NCBI RefSeq assembly: GCF_001499995.1
Contig: NZ_LQIU01000003.1
Coordinates: 62,001 to 126,000, forward strand
Length of the DNA: 64,000 nucleotides
Direction of reading: 5' to 3'
From: Mycobacterium sp. IS-1496
GTDB taxonomy: Bacteria > Actinomycetota > Actinomycetes > Mycobacteriales > Mycobacteriaceae
This document shows, in pieces, positions 8,025 to 17,500 of this stretch. The notes under the pieces are model-generated. The model made no database searches. It was not told where the DNA came from and saw only the letters and a program-made list of their open reading frames with translations. Made by a program: the position numbers and the translations under genes. Within the stretch, counting starts at the first letter, position 1. Every line of letters starts with the position of its first letter.

Positions 8025-9764
8025 ATGACTGAATCGTCTCTGACAGCCCTGCTGCAGGAGCGGGCGCTGCGGCAGCCCGACGAGGCCGCGTACACGTTCC
8101 TCGACTTCGACGTCGACCCGAACGGGTACGCCGAGACGCTCACGTGGGCCCAGCTGCACAACAGGGCGCAGGTCCTTGCCGAGGAACTCACACTGTTCGG
8201 CGCCGCTGGCGACCGTGCCGCGATCCTCGCTCCGCAGGGGCTGGACTACATCGTCGCCTTCTTCGGCGCGCTGCAGGCAGGCCTCATCGCCGCTCCACTT
8301 TCGGTGCCGCAGTACGGCGTTCACGACGAGCGGATCTCGAGCGTGCTGCGGGACTGCGCGCCGTCGGTCATCCTGACCACGTCGGCGGTCGCGGGCGAGG
8401 TCACCCGTTACGCGCAGGGTGGCGGTCGCGCGGCGACGGTTGTCGAGGTCGACTCGCTGGACCTCGACGCCCCCGCCCAGCTGGGTGCGGCGCCGGCCCG
8501 ACAGTCCAAGATCGCGTACCTGCAGTACACGTCGGGGTCGACCCGCGTTCCGGCCGGCGTCGTCGTCACCCATGACAACGTCGTCGTCAACGTCGATCAG
8601 GCCTTCACCGACTATTTCGGCTGCTCCGGGCTTACTCCGCCGGGCATGACCTTCGTGTCGTGGCTGCCGTTCTATCACGACATGGGTCTGATCAAGGGAG
8701 TGTGCGCACCGCTGGTGAGCGGCCGTTCCGCCGTCCTGATGAGCCCGATGGCGTTCCTGCAGCGTCCGGCCCGCTGGATACAGCAACTTGCCATCAATCC
8801 CGGATCATTCACCGCAGCACCGAATTTCGCGTTCGAGTTGGCGGTCCGGCGGACCACCGACCAGGACATGGCCGGACTCGATCTGGGCGGGGTGCTCGGA
8901 ATCTGCAGCGGCAGCGAACGGGTGCACGCCGCGACCGTCAACCGCTTCGTGGACCGTTTCAGCCGGTTCGGCCTGAACACCGCGTCGATCAAACCCTCCT
9001 ACGGGCTCGCCGAAGCCACCGTGTACGTCGCCACGTCCGACCGGGGCCACGCCCCGAACATCGTCCGGTTCGACTACGAGAAGCTCTCGAGCGGACACGC
9101 GATGCGGTGCGAGAGCGAGGCCGTCGGTGGCACCGATCTGCTGGGTCACGGGACGGTGCGGTCGACCATGCTGCGCATCGTCGATCCGGAGAGCGGCGCC
9201 GAGAACCCCGCGGGCAAGGTCGGTGAGATTTGGGTCCACGGGGCGAACGTCGCCAGGGGTTACTGGCAGCGCCCGAAGGAGACGGAGCGGGCATTCTCCG
9301 GACGGCTGGTCAACCCGTCGGCCGGCACTCCGGCAGGCCCATGGCTGCGCACCGGCGACGTGGGCGTGATCTCCGACGGTGAACTGTTCATCATCGGCCG
9401 GATCAAGGATCTTCTGATCGTCGACGGGTCGAACCACTACCCGGACGACATCGAGGCCACGATCCAGGAGCTGTCCGGCGGTCGGGTCGCCGCGATCTCG
9501 GTGCCCAGCGGGGAAACCGAACACCTGGTCGCCATCGTCGAGGTGAAGAAGCGCGGCTCCGACGAGGAGCACCAAGAACGTCTGCGCACCCTCAAACGTT
9601 CGGTCACCGCGGCTGTTTCGACCACTCACCGGGTCAGGGCCGCCGACATCGTGTTCGTCGCACCCGGTTCGATCCCGATCACCACCAGTGGCAAGATCCG
9701 GCGCTCCACCTGTGTCGAGCGCTACGGGCGTGGAGAGTTCGAGCGTCTGGATCAGCCGGCATGA
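8025..9764 (+). CDS. fadD26: Long-chain fatty-acyl-AMP ligase (FadD26-like), starter loader for PKS1
   Basis: I set the start at ATG 8025 (GGGTAGG upstream); the open frame runs further left but those residues look non-coding. The 579-residue protein has the adenylation core Y-T-S-G-S-T (168-173), P-S-Y-G-L-A-E-A-T near 323-331, R-T-G-D near 442 and the C-terminal catalytic lysine in S-G-K-I-R-R (K557). From memory it aligns along its length with FadD26 of M. tuberculosis. Such ligases activate fatty acids as acyl-adenylates and hand them directly to an ACP instead of CoA. The next gene begins with exactly such a free N-terminal ACP, and the two genes overlap by 4 bases (ATGA), so the partnership is well supported. 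Confidence 0.95.
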   Translation: MTESSLTALLQERALRQPDEAAYTFLDFDVDPNGYAETLTWAQLHNRAQVLAEELTLFGAAGDRAAILAPQGLDYIVAFFGALQAGLIAAPLSVPQYGVHDERISSVLRDCAPSVILTTSAVAGEVTRYAQGGGRAATVVEVDSLDLDAPAQLGAAPARQSKIAYLQYTSGSTRVPAGVVVTHDNVVVNVDQAFTDYFGCSGLTPPGMTFVSWLPFYHDMGLIKGVCAPLVSGRSAVLMSPMAFLQRPARWIQQLAINPGSFTAAPNFAFELAVRRTTDQDMAGLDLGGVLGICSGSERVHAATVNRFVDRFSRFGLNTASIKPSYGLAEATVYVATSDRGHAPNIVRFDYEKLSSGHAMRCESEAVGGTDLLGHGTVRSTMLRIVDPESGAENPAGKVGEIWVHGANVARGYWQRPKETERAFSGRLVNPSAGTPAGPWLRTGDVGVISDGELFIIGRIKDLLIVDGSNHYPDDIEATIQELSGGRVAAISVPSGETEHLVAIVEVKKRGSDEEHQERLRTLKRSVTAAVSTTHRVRAADIVFVAPGSIPITTSGKIRRSTCVERYGRGEFERLDQPA

Positions 9765-12700
9765 CTTCGGCCGCGCTCGACGATGCGAGGCTGCGCGACT
9801 GGCTGGTCAACCACCTGATCACGCACGTCGGATGTTCACCCGAGAGCATCGACTTCGACGCGTCGATGGCAGACCTCGGGCTCGGCTCGCGCGATGCCGT
9901 CGTGCTGTCCGGTGAACTGGCTGAGCTGCTCGGCAGGCCGGTCTCGCCGGTTGATTTCTGGCAGCACCCGACGATCAACGGTCTCATCGAGTTCCTGAGC
10001 GCACCGGTTGCGGAGGCGGAGGCGCAGGCGATCGTCGAGGCACCGAACGTCTCGGGCACCGAGCCCATCGCCGTCATCGGGCTGGGTTGCCGGATGCCGG
10101 GGGGAATCAACGATCCGGACGCCCTGTGGGATCTCCTCGCCGACGGTCGCTGCACGGTGGGGGAGGTGCCCGCCGAACGCTGGGCGCCGTTCGACGACGG
10201 CTCGCCGGAGATGTCGTCCGCACTGGCGCGCACCACACGGTGGGGCTCGTTCCTGAACGACATCGAGGGCTTCGATGCGGACTTCTTCGACATCTCCTCG
10301 CGTGAGGCCGTCAAGATGGATCCGCAGCAGCGGCTGCTGCTGGAGGTGTCCTGGGAGGCGCTGGAACACGCGGGGATCCCCGCGGCCTCCCTGCGTCGTT
10401 CGCAGACAGGCGTTTTCGCGGGCGCCTGCTTCAGCGAATACGGCTACCTCGCGTCAACGGACCTGCCCCGGGTCGACGCGTGGAGCAACACCGGAGGCGC
10501 CCTGAGCATCATCGCCAACAGGCTCTCCTACTTCCTCGACCTGCGCGGCCCGTCGATCACGGTCGACACGGCGTGCTCCTCGTCCCTCGTCGCCATCCAC
10601 CTGGCCTGCCAAAGCCTGCGTTCGGGCGACTCGAACCTCGCACTGGCCGCCGGCGTGAATCTGCTGCTCTCGCCCGCGGTATTCCACGGCTTCGACCAGG
10701 CCGGTGCCCTCTCGCCGACAGGGATGTGCCATTCCTTCGACGCCGCCGCCGACGGCTTCGTTCGCGGCGAGGGCTGCGGTGTGGTGGTGCTCAAACGCCT
10801 GCCGGACGCGCTGCGCGACGGTGACCGGGTGCTGGCCGTGGTGCGCGGTTCCGCGGTCAACCAGGACGGTCGGTCCAACGGTCTGATGGCCCCGAACCCG
10901 GCCGCGCAGATGGCGGTGCTGCGGTCGGCGTGCGCGAACGCCGCTATCGAACCGCAAGACATGGACTTCGTCGAGGCGCACGGAACCGGCACCTTCTTGG
11001 GTGACCCGATCGAGGCCCGGGCCCTCGGTTCGGTGATGGGCCGTGGGCGGCCGACCACCTCGCCGCTGCTCGTGGGCGCGGTCAAATCGAACCTTGGCCA
11101 TCTCGAGGCCGCGGCCGGGGTAGCCGGCTTCATCAAGACCGTGATGGCACTGCAGCGTGGACGAATCCCCGGAAACGCCGGCTATCAGTCGCCGAACCCT
11201 CACATTCCGTTCGACCAGTTGCGTCTGAAAGTGGTTGATCGCGAACAGGAGTGGCCTGCCGTGTCGCGCGCGCGCCGCGCCGGGGTGTCCTCCTTTGGTT
11301 TCGGCGGAACCAACGCGCACGTCATCCTCGAACAGGCGCCGGACGCGATCGCGGGCGAACCGCACCCTGCCGCCGCCGTGAGCACGCTGGTCGTCTCGGG
11401 CAAGTCCCCCGAGCGGATCGGAGCCGCCGCTGCCGCACTGGCCGATTGGATGTCGGGACCGGGTGCGGGCGTCGCGCTGGCCGATGTGGCCCACACCCTG
11501 AATCACCACCGTGCCCGCCATCAGGCGTTCGCGACGGTGTGCGCCCGGGACGGTCTCGACGCCGTGGCGGGCCTTCTGGCGCTGGCCTCGGGACGGCCCG
11601 CCGACGGCGTGGTGAGACCTCATGAGGGTCCGTGTGGTTCGGGGACGGTGTTCGTGTTTTCCGGGCAGGGTTCGCAGTGGGCGGGGATGGGTCGGCGGTT
11701 GTTGGCCGACGAGCCGGCGTTCGCGGCAGCGGTGGCCGAGCTCGAGCCGGTGTTCGTTGAGCAGGTGGGTTTTTCGTTGCAGCAGGTACTCGCCGACGGT
11801 GAGGCCGTTGCGGGTGATGCGCGGGTGCAGCCGGTGATCATGGGGTTGCAGTTGGCGTTGACCGAGTTGTGGCGGTCCTATGGGGTTACCCCGGATGCGG
11901 TGATCGGTCACTCGATGGGTGAGGTGACCGCGGCGGTGGTCGCCGGTGCGCTGAGCCCGGCCGAAGGGCTTCGCGTGATCGCGGTGCGGTCCCGGCTGAT
12001 GTCGCGGCTGGCCGGCCAGGGCGCTGTGGCTCTGGTGACCCTGGACGCCGAGTCCACCGAGGCCCTGATCGCCGACCATGCGGACGTGGCGGTCGCGGGT
12101 TACGTCTCGCCGGGGCAGACAGTCGTCGCCGGTCCGCCCGCACAGGTGGACGCGGTTATCGCCGCGGTGCAGAGCCAGAATCGGTTCGCCCGTCGGGTCA
12201 ACATGGAGGTCGCATCCCACACCGCGCTCATGGACCCGATCCTGGAGGAACTGCGATCCGAACTGGCGGGCCTCACGCCGAACACCACGGCGATCCCGTT
12301 CATCTCGACAGTCGAGGACAGCACGACGCCCCTGCTGGACGCCGACTACTGGGTGGCGAACGTGCGGCGACCGGTGCGACTGAGTCAAGCGTTCGTCACC
12401 GCCGCCGACAACCACACGACATTCGTCGAGATCAGCCCAAACCCCATGCTGACCAACGCGGTCACCGAAACTCTCGGGGACCTGCATCACCACGCGCTGG
12501 GGACACTGTCGCGGGATGCCGACGACACCGTCGTCTTCCACACCAACCTGAACACGACACACACCACGCATCCGCCGGTCACGCCGCACCCGCCCGAACC
12601 TCACCCGGTGCTGCCTGCCACGCCGTGGCAGCACACCCGGCATTGGATGGATCTCACACCCCCGCGGCGAACCTCCACCGCGGCGGCGTTGCAGGGCGAT

Positions 12701-14503
12701 CGGTCGGCGGGGGTGCTGCCTGCCGAGTGGAACTGCGAACTGATCTGGCCGAGCCAGCCCCTCGCCGGTACTCAACGCGCCGTCGGCTCGTGGCTGGTCG
12801 TCGGAGACCCCGCGCTGGCGGTTCAGATCCGGCGTGAACTGGGGGATGGGGCCGATGTGGCCGTCCTCGACGAAGACACGCCGGAAAGCCGGCTGGAGGC
12901 CGGACTGGCGGCTGCCGACCACGTGGTCTATGCGCCGGCGGTACCGGAAATCTTCGACGCCGCGCCGGGCCGTCGATTGTTCGACGCCGCCCGTGGCATC
13001 GCCGTGGCGATTGCGCGGATGGCCGACCCGGGTCGCCTCGTCTTTCTCACCCGCAACGCCCAACCCGTCACAGAGGGTGACCGCGCCAACCCAGCACACG
13101 CGGTGTTGTGGGGCCTGGGCCGCACCCTCGCGCTCGAGCACCCGGAGATCTGGGGAGCGGTCATCGACCTCGACGAGTCGGTTCCCGATCGGCTGGCCGC
13201 CCGCTACTTGCTCACCGAGGCGGCGGCCGACGACGGCGAGGACCAGGTGGTGTACCGCGACGGGATGCGTCGGGTCGCCCGGTTGCGCCGGACAGCGGTG
13301 CCGCAGGTCTCAGGCCAGGGTCTCGATCCGGCCGGCAGCCACCTGGTCGTGGGAGCGACGGGCAACATCGGCCCGCACCTCATCGAGCAGCTGGCCGATA
13401 TGGGCGCGACGACTGTCGTCGCGGTGTCGCGTCATCCGGGCGACCGACTACGCGCGCTCGGCGAGGCCCTCGCCGCGCGCGGCACCACCCTCGTCACGGT
13501 GGCCGCCGATGCCGCCGACGAGGAATCGATGCGCACGGTGTTCGACCGTTTCGGCGCAGACCTGCCCCCGCTGGCCGGCATTTACCTGGCTGCGTTCGGT
13601 GGCGGACCGGTCACGCTGACGGAGATGACCGACGAGGACGTCACCGCAATGTTCGCCCCCAAGATCGATGCGGTGGCGGTTCTGCACAACCTGTCGCTGG
13701 AGACCGACGTCCAGCAGTTCGTCTTGTTCTCGTCGATTTCCGGTGTCCTGGGCTCTCGGTGGCTGGCGCACTACACCGCCACCACCACCTATCTGGACAC
13801 GTTCGCCTACGCGCGTCGGGCGGCCGGCCTGCCGGCCACCGCCGTCAACTGGGGACTGTGGAAGTCGTTGGCGGACAACCACAGCGAGCACGAACGCCAG
13901 ATCACCATGGAGTCCGGCCTCGAACCGATGCCCGACGAGGTGGCGATCCAGGCGCTGTGGTCGATCACCGCCGCCGGAGCGCCCGCACGCTCGACCGTGG
14001 TCGCCGCGGACTGGCCGCGACTGGCCGCGGCCTACCGTACGCGCGCCGCGCTGCGCATCGTCGACGAGCTGCTGCCGGTCGAGAGCACCGACGACGAAGG
14101 CGACCACACGGCTGCAGCGGTTCCCGAGACCGCGTTCCGCCGGGAACTGCGCGCGTGCTCCGCGGAGGACCGGGGGTACGTGCTCAGCCGCCACGTCCGT
14201 GCACTGGTCGCCTCGTCGATGGGACTGTCGAGTGCTCAACTGGTGGACCCGTCCGCGGGGTTCTTCCAATGCGGGATGGATTCGCTGATGAGCGTGACGC
14301 TCAAGCGTGAGCTCGGCGAGAGCCTCGGCGAGACACTGCCGGCCTCGGTGATCTTCGACTATCCCACCGTCGAGGGGCTCACCGAGTACCTCGCCACGGT
14401 GCTGCCCGAGATGATCGAGATCGCCGATGCCGAAGACGTCGACGACTACGACGAGTTCAGCGACGACGAACTGCTCCAACAACTCTCGGAAAGGCTGAGC
14501 TGA
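9761..14503 (+). CDS. ppsA: Type I PKS, module 1: ACP-KS-AT-KR-ACP (PpsA front, PpsB-like tail)
   Basis: 1580 residues. Domains: loading ACP (1-85, phosphopantetheine S43 in L-G-L-G-S-R-D); KS about 100-530 with C272 in D-T-A-C-S-S-S; AT about 625-930 with S718 in G-H-S-M-G-E and the substrate motif V-A-S-H; KR with structural part about 1010-1170, cofactor motif G-A-T-G-N-I-G (1198-1204) and Y1338 in H-Y-T-A-T; terminal ACP S1508 in G-M-D-S-L. It extends the fatty acyl starter once and should leave a beta-hydroxyl. The KR lacks the L-D-D signature of B-type KRs. The N-terminal ACP and KS resemble PpsA, but the KR, ACP and acidic C-terminal tail resemble PpsB, and no PpsA-type DH-like segment is present; PpsA of M. 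tuberculosis is about 1876 residues (memory). Confidence 0.93.
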   Translation: MTSAALDDARLRDWLVNHLITHVGCSPESIDFDASMADLGLGSRDAVVLSGELAELLGRPVSPVDFWQHPTINGLIEFLSAPVAEAEAQAIVEAPNVSGTEPIAVIGLGCRMPGGINDPDALWDLLADGRCTVGEVPAERWAPFDDGSPEMSSALARTTRWGSFLNDIEGFDADFFDISSREAVKMDPQQRLLLEVSWEALEHAGIPAASLRRSQTGVFAGACFSEYGYLASTDLPRVDAWSNTGGALSIIANRLSYFLDLRGPSITVDTACSSSLVAIHLACQSLRSGDSNLALAAGVNLLLSPAVFHGFDQAGALSPTGMCHSFDAAADGFVRGEGCGVVVLKRLPDALRDGDRVLAVVRGSAVNQDGRSNGLMAPNPAAQMAVLRSACANAAIEPQDMDFVEAHGTGTFLGDPIEARALGSVMGRGRPTTSPLLVGAVKSNLGHLEAAAGVAGFIKTVMALQRGRIPGNAGYQSPNPHIPFDQLRLKVVDREQEWPAVSRARRAGVSSFGFGGTNAHVILEQAPDAIAGEPHPAAAVSTLVVSGKSPERIGAAAAALADWMSGPGAGVALADVAHTLNHHRARHQAFATVCARDGLDAVAGLLALASGRPADGVVRPHEGPCGSGTVFVFSGQGSQWAGMGRRLLADEPAFAAAVAELEPVFVEQVGFSLQQVLADGEAVAGDARVQPVIMGLQLALTELWRSYGVTPDAVIGHSMGEVTAAVVAGALSPAEGLRVIAVRSRLMSRLAGQGAVALVTLDAESTEALIADHADVAVAGYVSPGQTVVAGPPAQVDAVIAAVQSQNRFARRVNMEVASHTALMDPILEELRSELAGLTPNTTAIPFISTVEDSTTPLLDADYWVANVRRPVRLSQAFVTAADNHTTFVEISPNPMLTNAVTETLGDLHHHALGTLSRDADDTVVFHTNLNTTHTTHPPVTPHPPEPHPVLPATPWQHTRHWMDLTPPRRTSTAAALQGDRSAGVLPAEWNCELIWPSQPLAGTQRAVGSWLVVGDPALAVQIRRELGDGADVAVLDEDTPESRLEAGLAAADHVVYAPAVPEIFDAAPGRRLFDAARGIAVAIARMADPGRLVFLTRNAQPVTEGDRANPAHAVLWGLGRTLALEHPEIWGAVIDLDESVPDRLAARYLLTEAAADDGEDQVVYRDGMRRVARLRRTAVPQVSGQGLDPAGSHLVVGATGNIGPHLIEQLADMGATTVVAVSRHPGDRLRALGEALAARGTTLVTVAADAADEESMRTVFDRFGADLPPLAGIYLAAFGGGPVTLTEMTDEDVTAMFAPKIDAVAVLHNLSLETDVQQFVLFSSISGVLGSRWLAHYTATTTYLDTFAYARRAAGLPATAVNWGLWKSLADNHSEHERQITMESGLEPMPDEVAIQALWSITAAGAPARSTVVAADWPRLAAAYRTRAALRIVDELLPVESTDDEGDHTAAAVPETAFRRELRACSAEDRGYVLSRHVRALVASSMGLSSAQLVDPSAGFFQCGMDSLMSVTLKRELGESLGETLPASVIFDYPTVEGLTEYLATVLPEMIEIADAEDVDDYDEFSDDELLQQLSERLS
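11612..12024 (+). repeat. AT-domain repeat copy A (near-identical to 16171-16583)
   Basis: By eye this stretch of about 413 bases in the PKS1 AT domain differs from the PKS2 copy at roughly eight positions, with an unbroken identical run of about 175 bases at its left. Both edges are sharp, with similarity dropping to ordinary paralogue level. Recent gene conversion or duplication is the simplest explanation. Confidence 0.85.
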
Positions 14504-14508
14504 GTCTG

Positions 14509-17500
14509 ATGGCAGCTGGTTCGTCGGATCGCCGTGCGATCATCACGGAGGCATTACGCAAGATCGATGAGCTGTCCGCGCGGCTGGCCGTGGCCGAGCA
14601 GGGGGACACAGAACCGATCGCGGTGGTCGGCATGGGGTGCCGGCTGCCCGGTGGGGTCTCCGATCCCGATGGATACTGGCAGCTGCTGCAGGATGGTCGC
14701 TCCGGAATCGTCCGTGTGCCGTCGGAGCGTTGGGATGCCGATGAGCTCTACAGTGCCGACAGCGCTGTGCCGGGGACAATCTGCACGCGTGAGGGCGGGT
14801 TTCTGACGTCATGGCAGCCCGACGAGTTCGATGCGGAGTTCTTCGGGATCTCGCCGCGGGAGGCCGCGGCGATGGATCCGCAGCAGCGGTTGCTGATGGA
14901 GGTGTCCTGGGAGGCGCTGGAGCACGCCGGAATTCCGGCCCAGAATCTGCGCGGAACCCAGACCGCCGTCTTCGTCGGACTCACCACGAACGACTACTCG
15001 CTGCTCTTCGCCGGGAAGCTGCGGCGCGAGGACATCGACCCGTACGTGCCGTTCGGGAATGCGGCGAATTTCGCAGCGGGGCGGCTCTCCTACTTCCTGG
15101 GGGTGCGTGGTCCGGCGGTGGTGGTGGACACGGCGTGTTCGTCGTCGTTGGTGTCGGTGCACCTGGCGTGTCAGAGCTTGCGTCGCCGGGAGAGTGACAC
15201 CGCGCTGGCCGCCGGTGTCAACCTCATGTTGAGCCCCGAGAACAGCATCGCATGCTCACGATGGGGGATGTTGGCGCCGGACGGTCAGTGCAAGACGTTC
15301 GACGCCGGTGCCGACGGCTATGTGCGCAGCGAGGGTTGCGGTGTGGTCGTGCTCAAGCGTCTCGGCGATGCGCAGGCGGATGGCGATCGGATACTCGCTG
15401 TGGTGCGGGGGTCGGCGGTCAATCAGGACGGTGCCAGTAGCGGGCAGACGGTCCCCAACGGGCCCGCGCAACAAGCACTCTTGCGTCAGGCGCTCGCGTC
15501 GTCCCGGCTGACAGCGGCCGACATCGACTACATCGAGGCTCACGGCACGGGTACCGCACTCGGTGATCCGATCGAATTGGATGCGCTCAGCGCGGTGTTC
15601 GGCGAGCGTGGTAACGCAGCACCTCTGGTGCTGGGTTCGGTGAAGACCAACCTCGGACACCTCGAATCAGGCGCCGGCATAGCGGGATTCATCAAGACCG
15701 TGCTCAGCGTGCGGTACGGCTACATTCCCAAACACCTGAATTTCGAGTGCTTGACGCCTCACGCGGGGCCATCCGCCGCGCAGTTCACGATTGCGGCCGA
15801 CGGGATGGAGTGGCCGGCGGTGGCCCGTGCCCGCCGGGCGGGCGTGTCGTCGTTCGGCGTAAGCGGCACAAACGCGCACATCATCATTGAGCAGGCCCCC
15901 GCACCGGAACCCGCCCGGTGGGAACCGGATCCGGCGGTGTGCACCCTGGTGGTGTCGGGGAAATCCGAGGAGCGCATCGCCGCCACGGCAGGGGCGTTGG
16001 CGGAGTGGATGACCGGTGCCGGGGCCGGGGTGGCGCTGGCCGATGTGGCGCACACGCTCAACCATCACCGTGCCCGGCATGCCAAATTCGCGACGGTCTG
16101 TGCGCGCGACCGCGCCCAGGCGGTGACGGCGCTGCGGGCTCTGTCGGTTGGGCATAACGCATCCGGACTGGTGAGACCTCATGAGGGTCCGTGTGGTTCG
16201 GGGACGGTGTTCGTGTTTTCCGGGCAGGGTTCGCAGTGGGCGGGGATGGGTCGGCGGTTGTTGGCCGACGAGCCGGCGTTCGCGGCAGCGGTGGCCGAGC
16301 TCGAGCCGGTGTTCGTTGAGCAGGTGGGTTTTTCGTTGCAGCAGGTGCTTGCCGACGGTGAGGCCGTTGCGGGTGATGCGCGGGTGCAGCCGGTGATCAT
16401 GGGGTTGCAGTTGGCGTTGAGCGAGTTGTGGCGGTCCTATGGGGTTACCCCGGATGCGGTGATCGGTCATTCGATGGGTGAGGTGACCGCGGCGGTGGTC
16501 GCCGGCGCTTTGAGCCCGGCCGAGGGGCTTCGCGTGATCGCGGTGCGGTCCCGGCTGATGTCGCGGCTGGCCGGCCAGGGCGCAGTCGCGCTCCTGACCC
16601 TGGACGCGGAGGCCGCCGAGGCCCTGATCGCCGATTTCGACGACGTCAGCATCGCCGGTCACCTCGCGCCGGAGCAGACCGTGATCGCCGGTCCGCCCGC
16701 ACAGGTGGACGCGATAATCGAGGCGGCGACGGCGGCGGGCGCAATTGCGCGCCGGGTGAACATGGAGGTCGCCTCGCACACCGCGCTGATGGACCCCATT
16801 CTCGGCGAACTACGCGACACGCTGGCCGATCTCGCGCCGCAGACGCCGGTCACCCCGTTCTTCTCCACCGTCGACGCCACCACGGCGCCGCTGCTGAACG
16901 CGGACTATTGGGTCGCCAACGTTCGCCGGCCGGTGCGGTTGCACCAGGCGGTGTCCGCGGCGGGCGCCCACGGGCACACCACCTTCGTCGAGATCAGCCC
17001 GCACCCGGTGCTGACTCGTGCCATCTGCGACAGCCTCGCCGAGGGGCATCACCACGTGGTCGGCACGCTCGCCCGCGACACCGACGACACCCACACCTTC
17101 CACACCAACCTCAACACCACCCACGCCGCTCGGCCGCCGGTCACCCCACACCCGCCCGAACCTCACCCCCTGTTGCCCCCCACGCCGTGGCACCACACCC
17201 ACCATTGGATCAGGGTGAAGGCGGCCGGACCGTGGACCACACATGAATCGGTGACGATCGACACGAGCGCGCCATGGCTGCTCGTCGCGGACACCCGGCA
17301 TGGATCGAGCATCACCGAAACGATCGCCGGCGATGTGACGGTCGTTCCGCCTCAAGCTCTCGCCGACGAAGGGTCGAGCGCCCTGGCACAGGCGCGCAAT
17401 GTCCTGTGGATGCCCGACTTGTCGGCGAATGGTTTCGACACCGAGTGCGGCTATCGACTCATCGACGAATTCCGGCTGCTTACCGCAGCACTGGTCGCCG

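Noticed and set aside
10454..13141. 895-codon open frame on the minus strand opposite PKS1
   Set aside because: Arg/His-rich antisense shadow; the plus strand has intact KS, AT and KR motifs.
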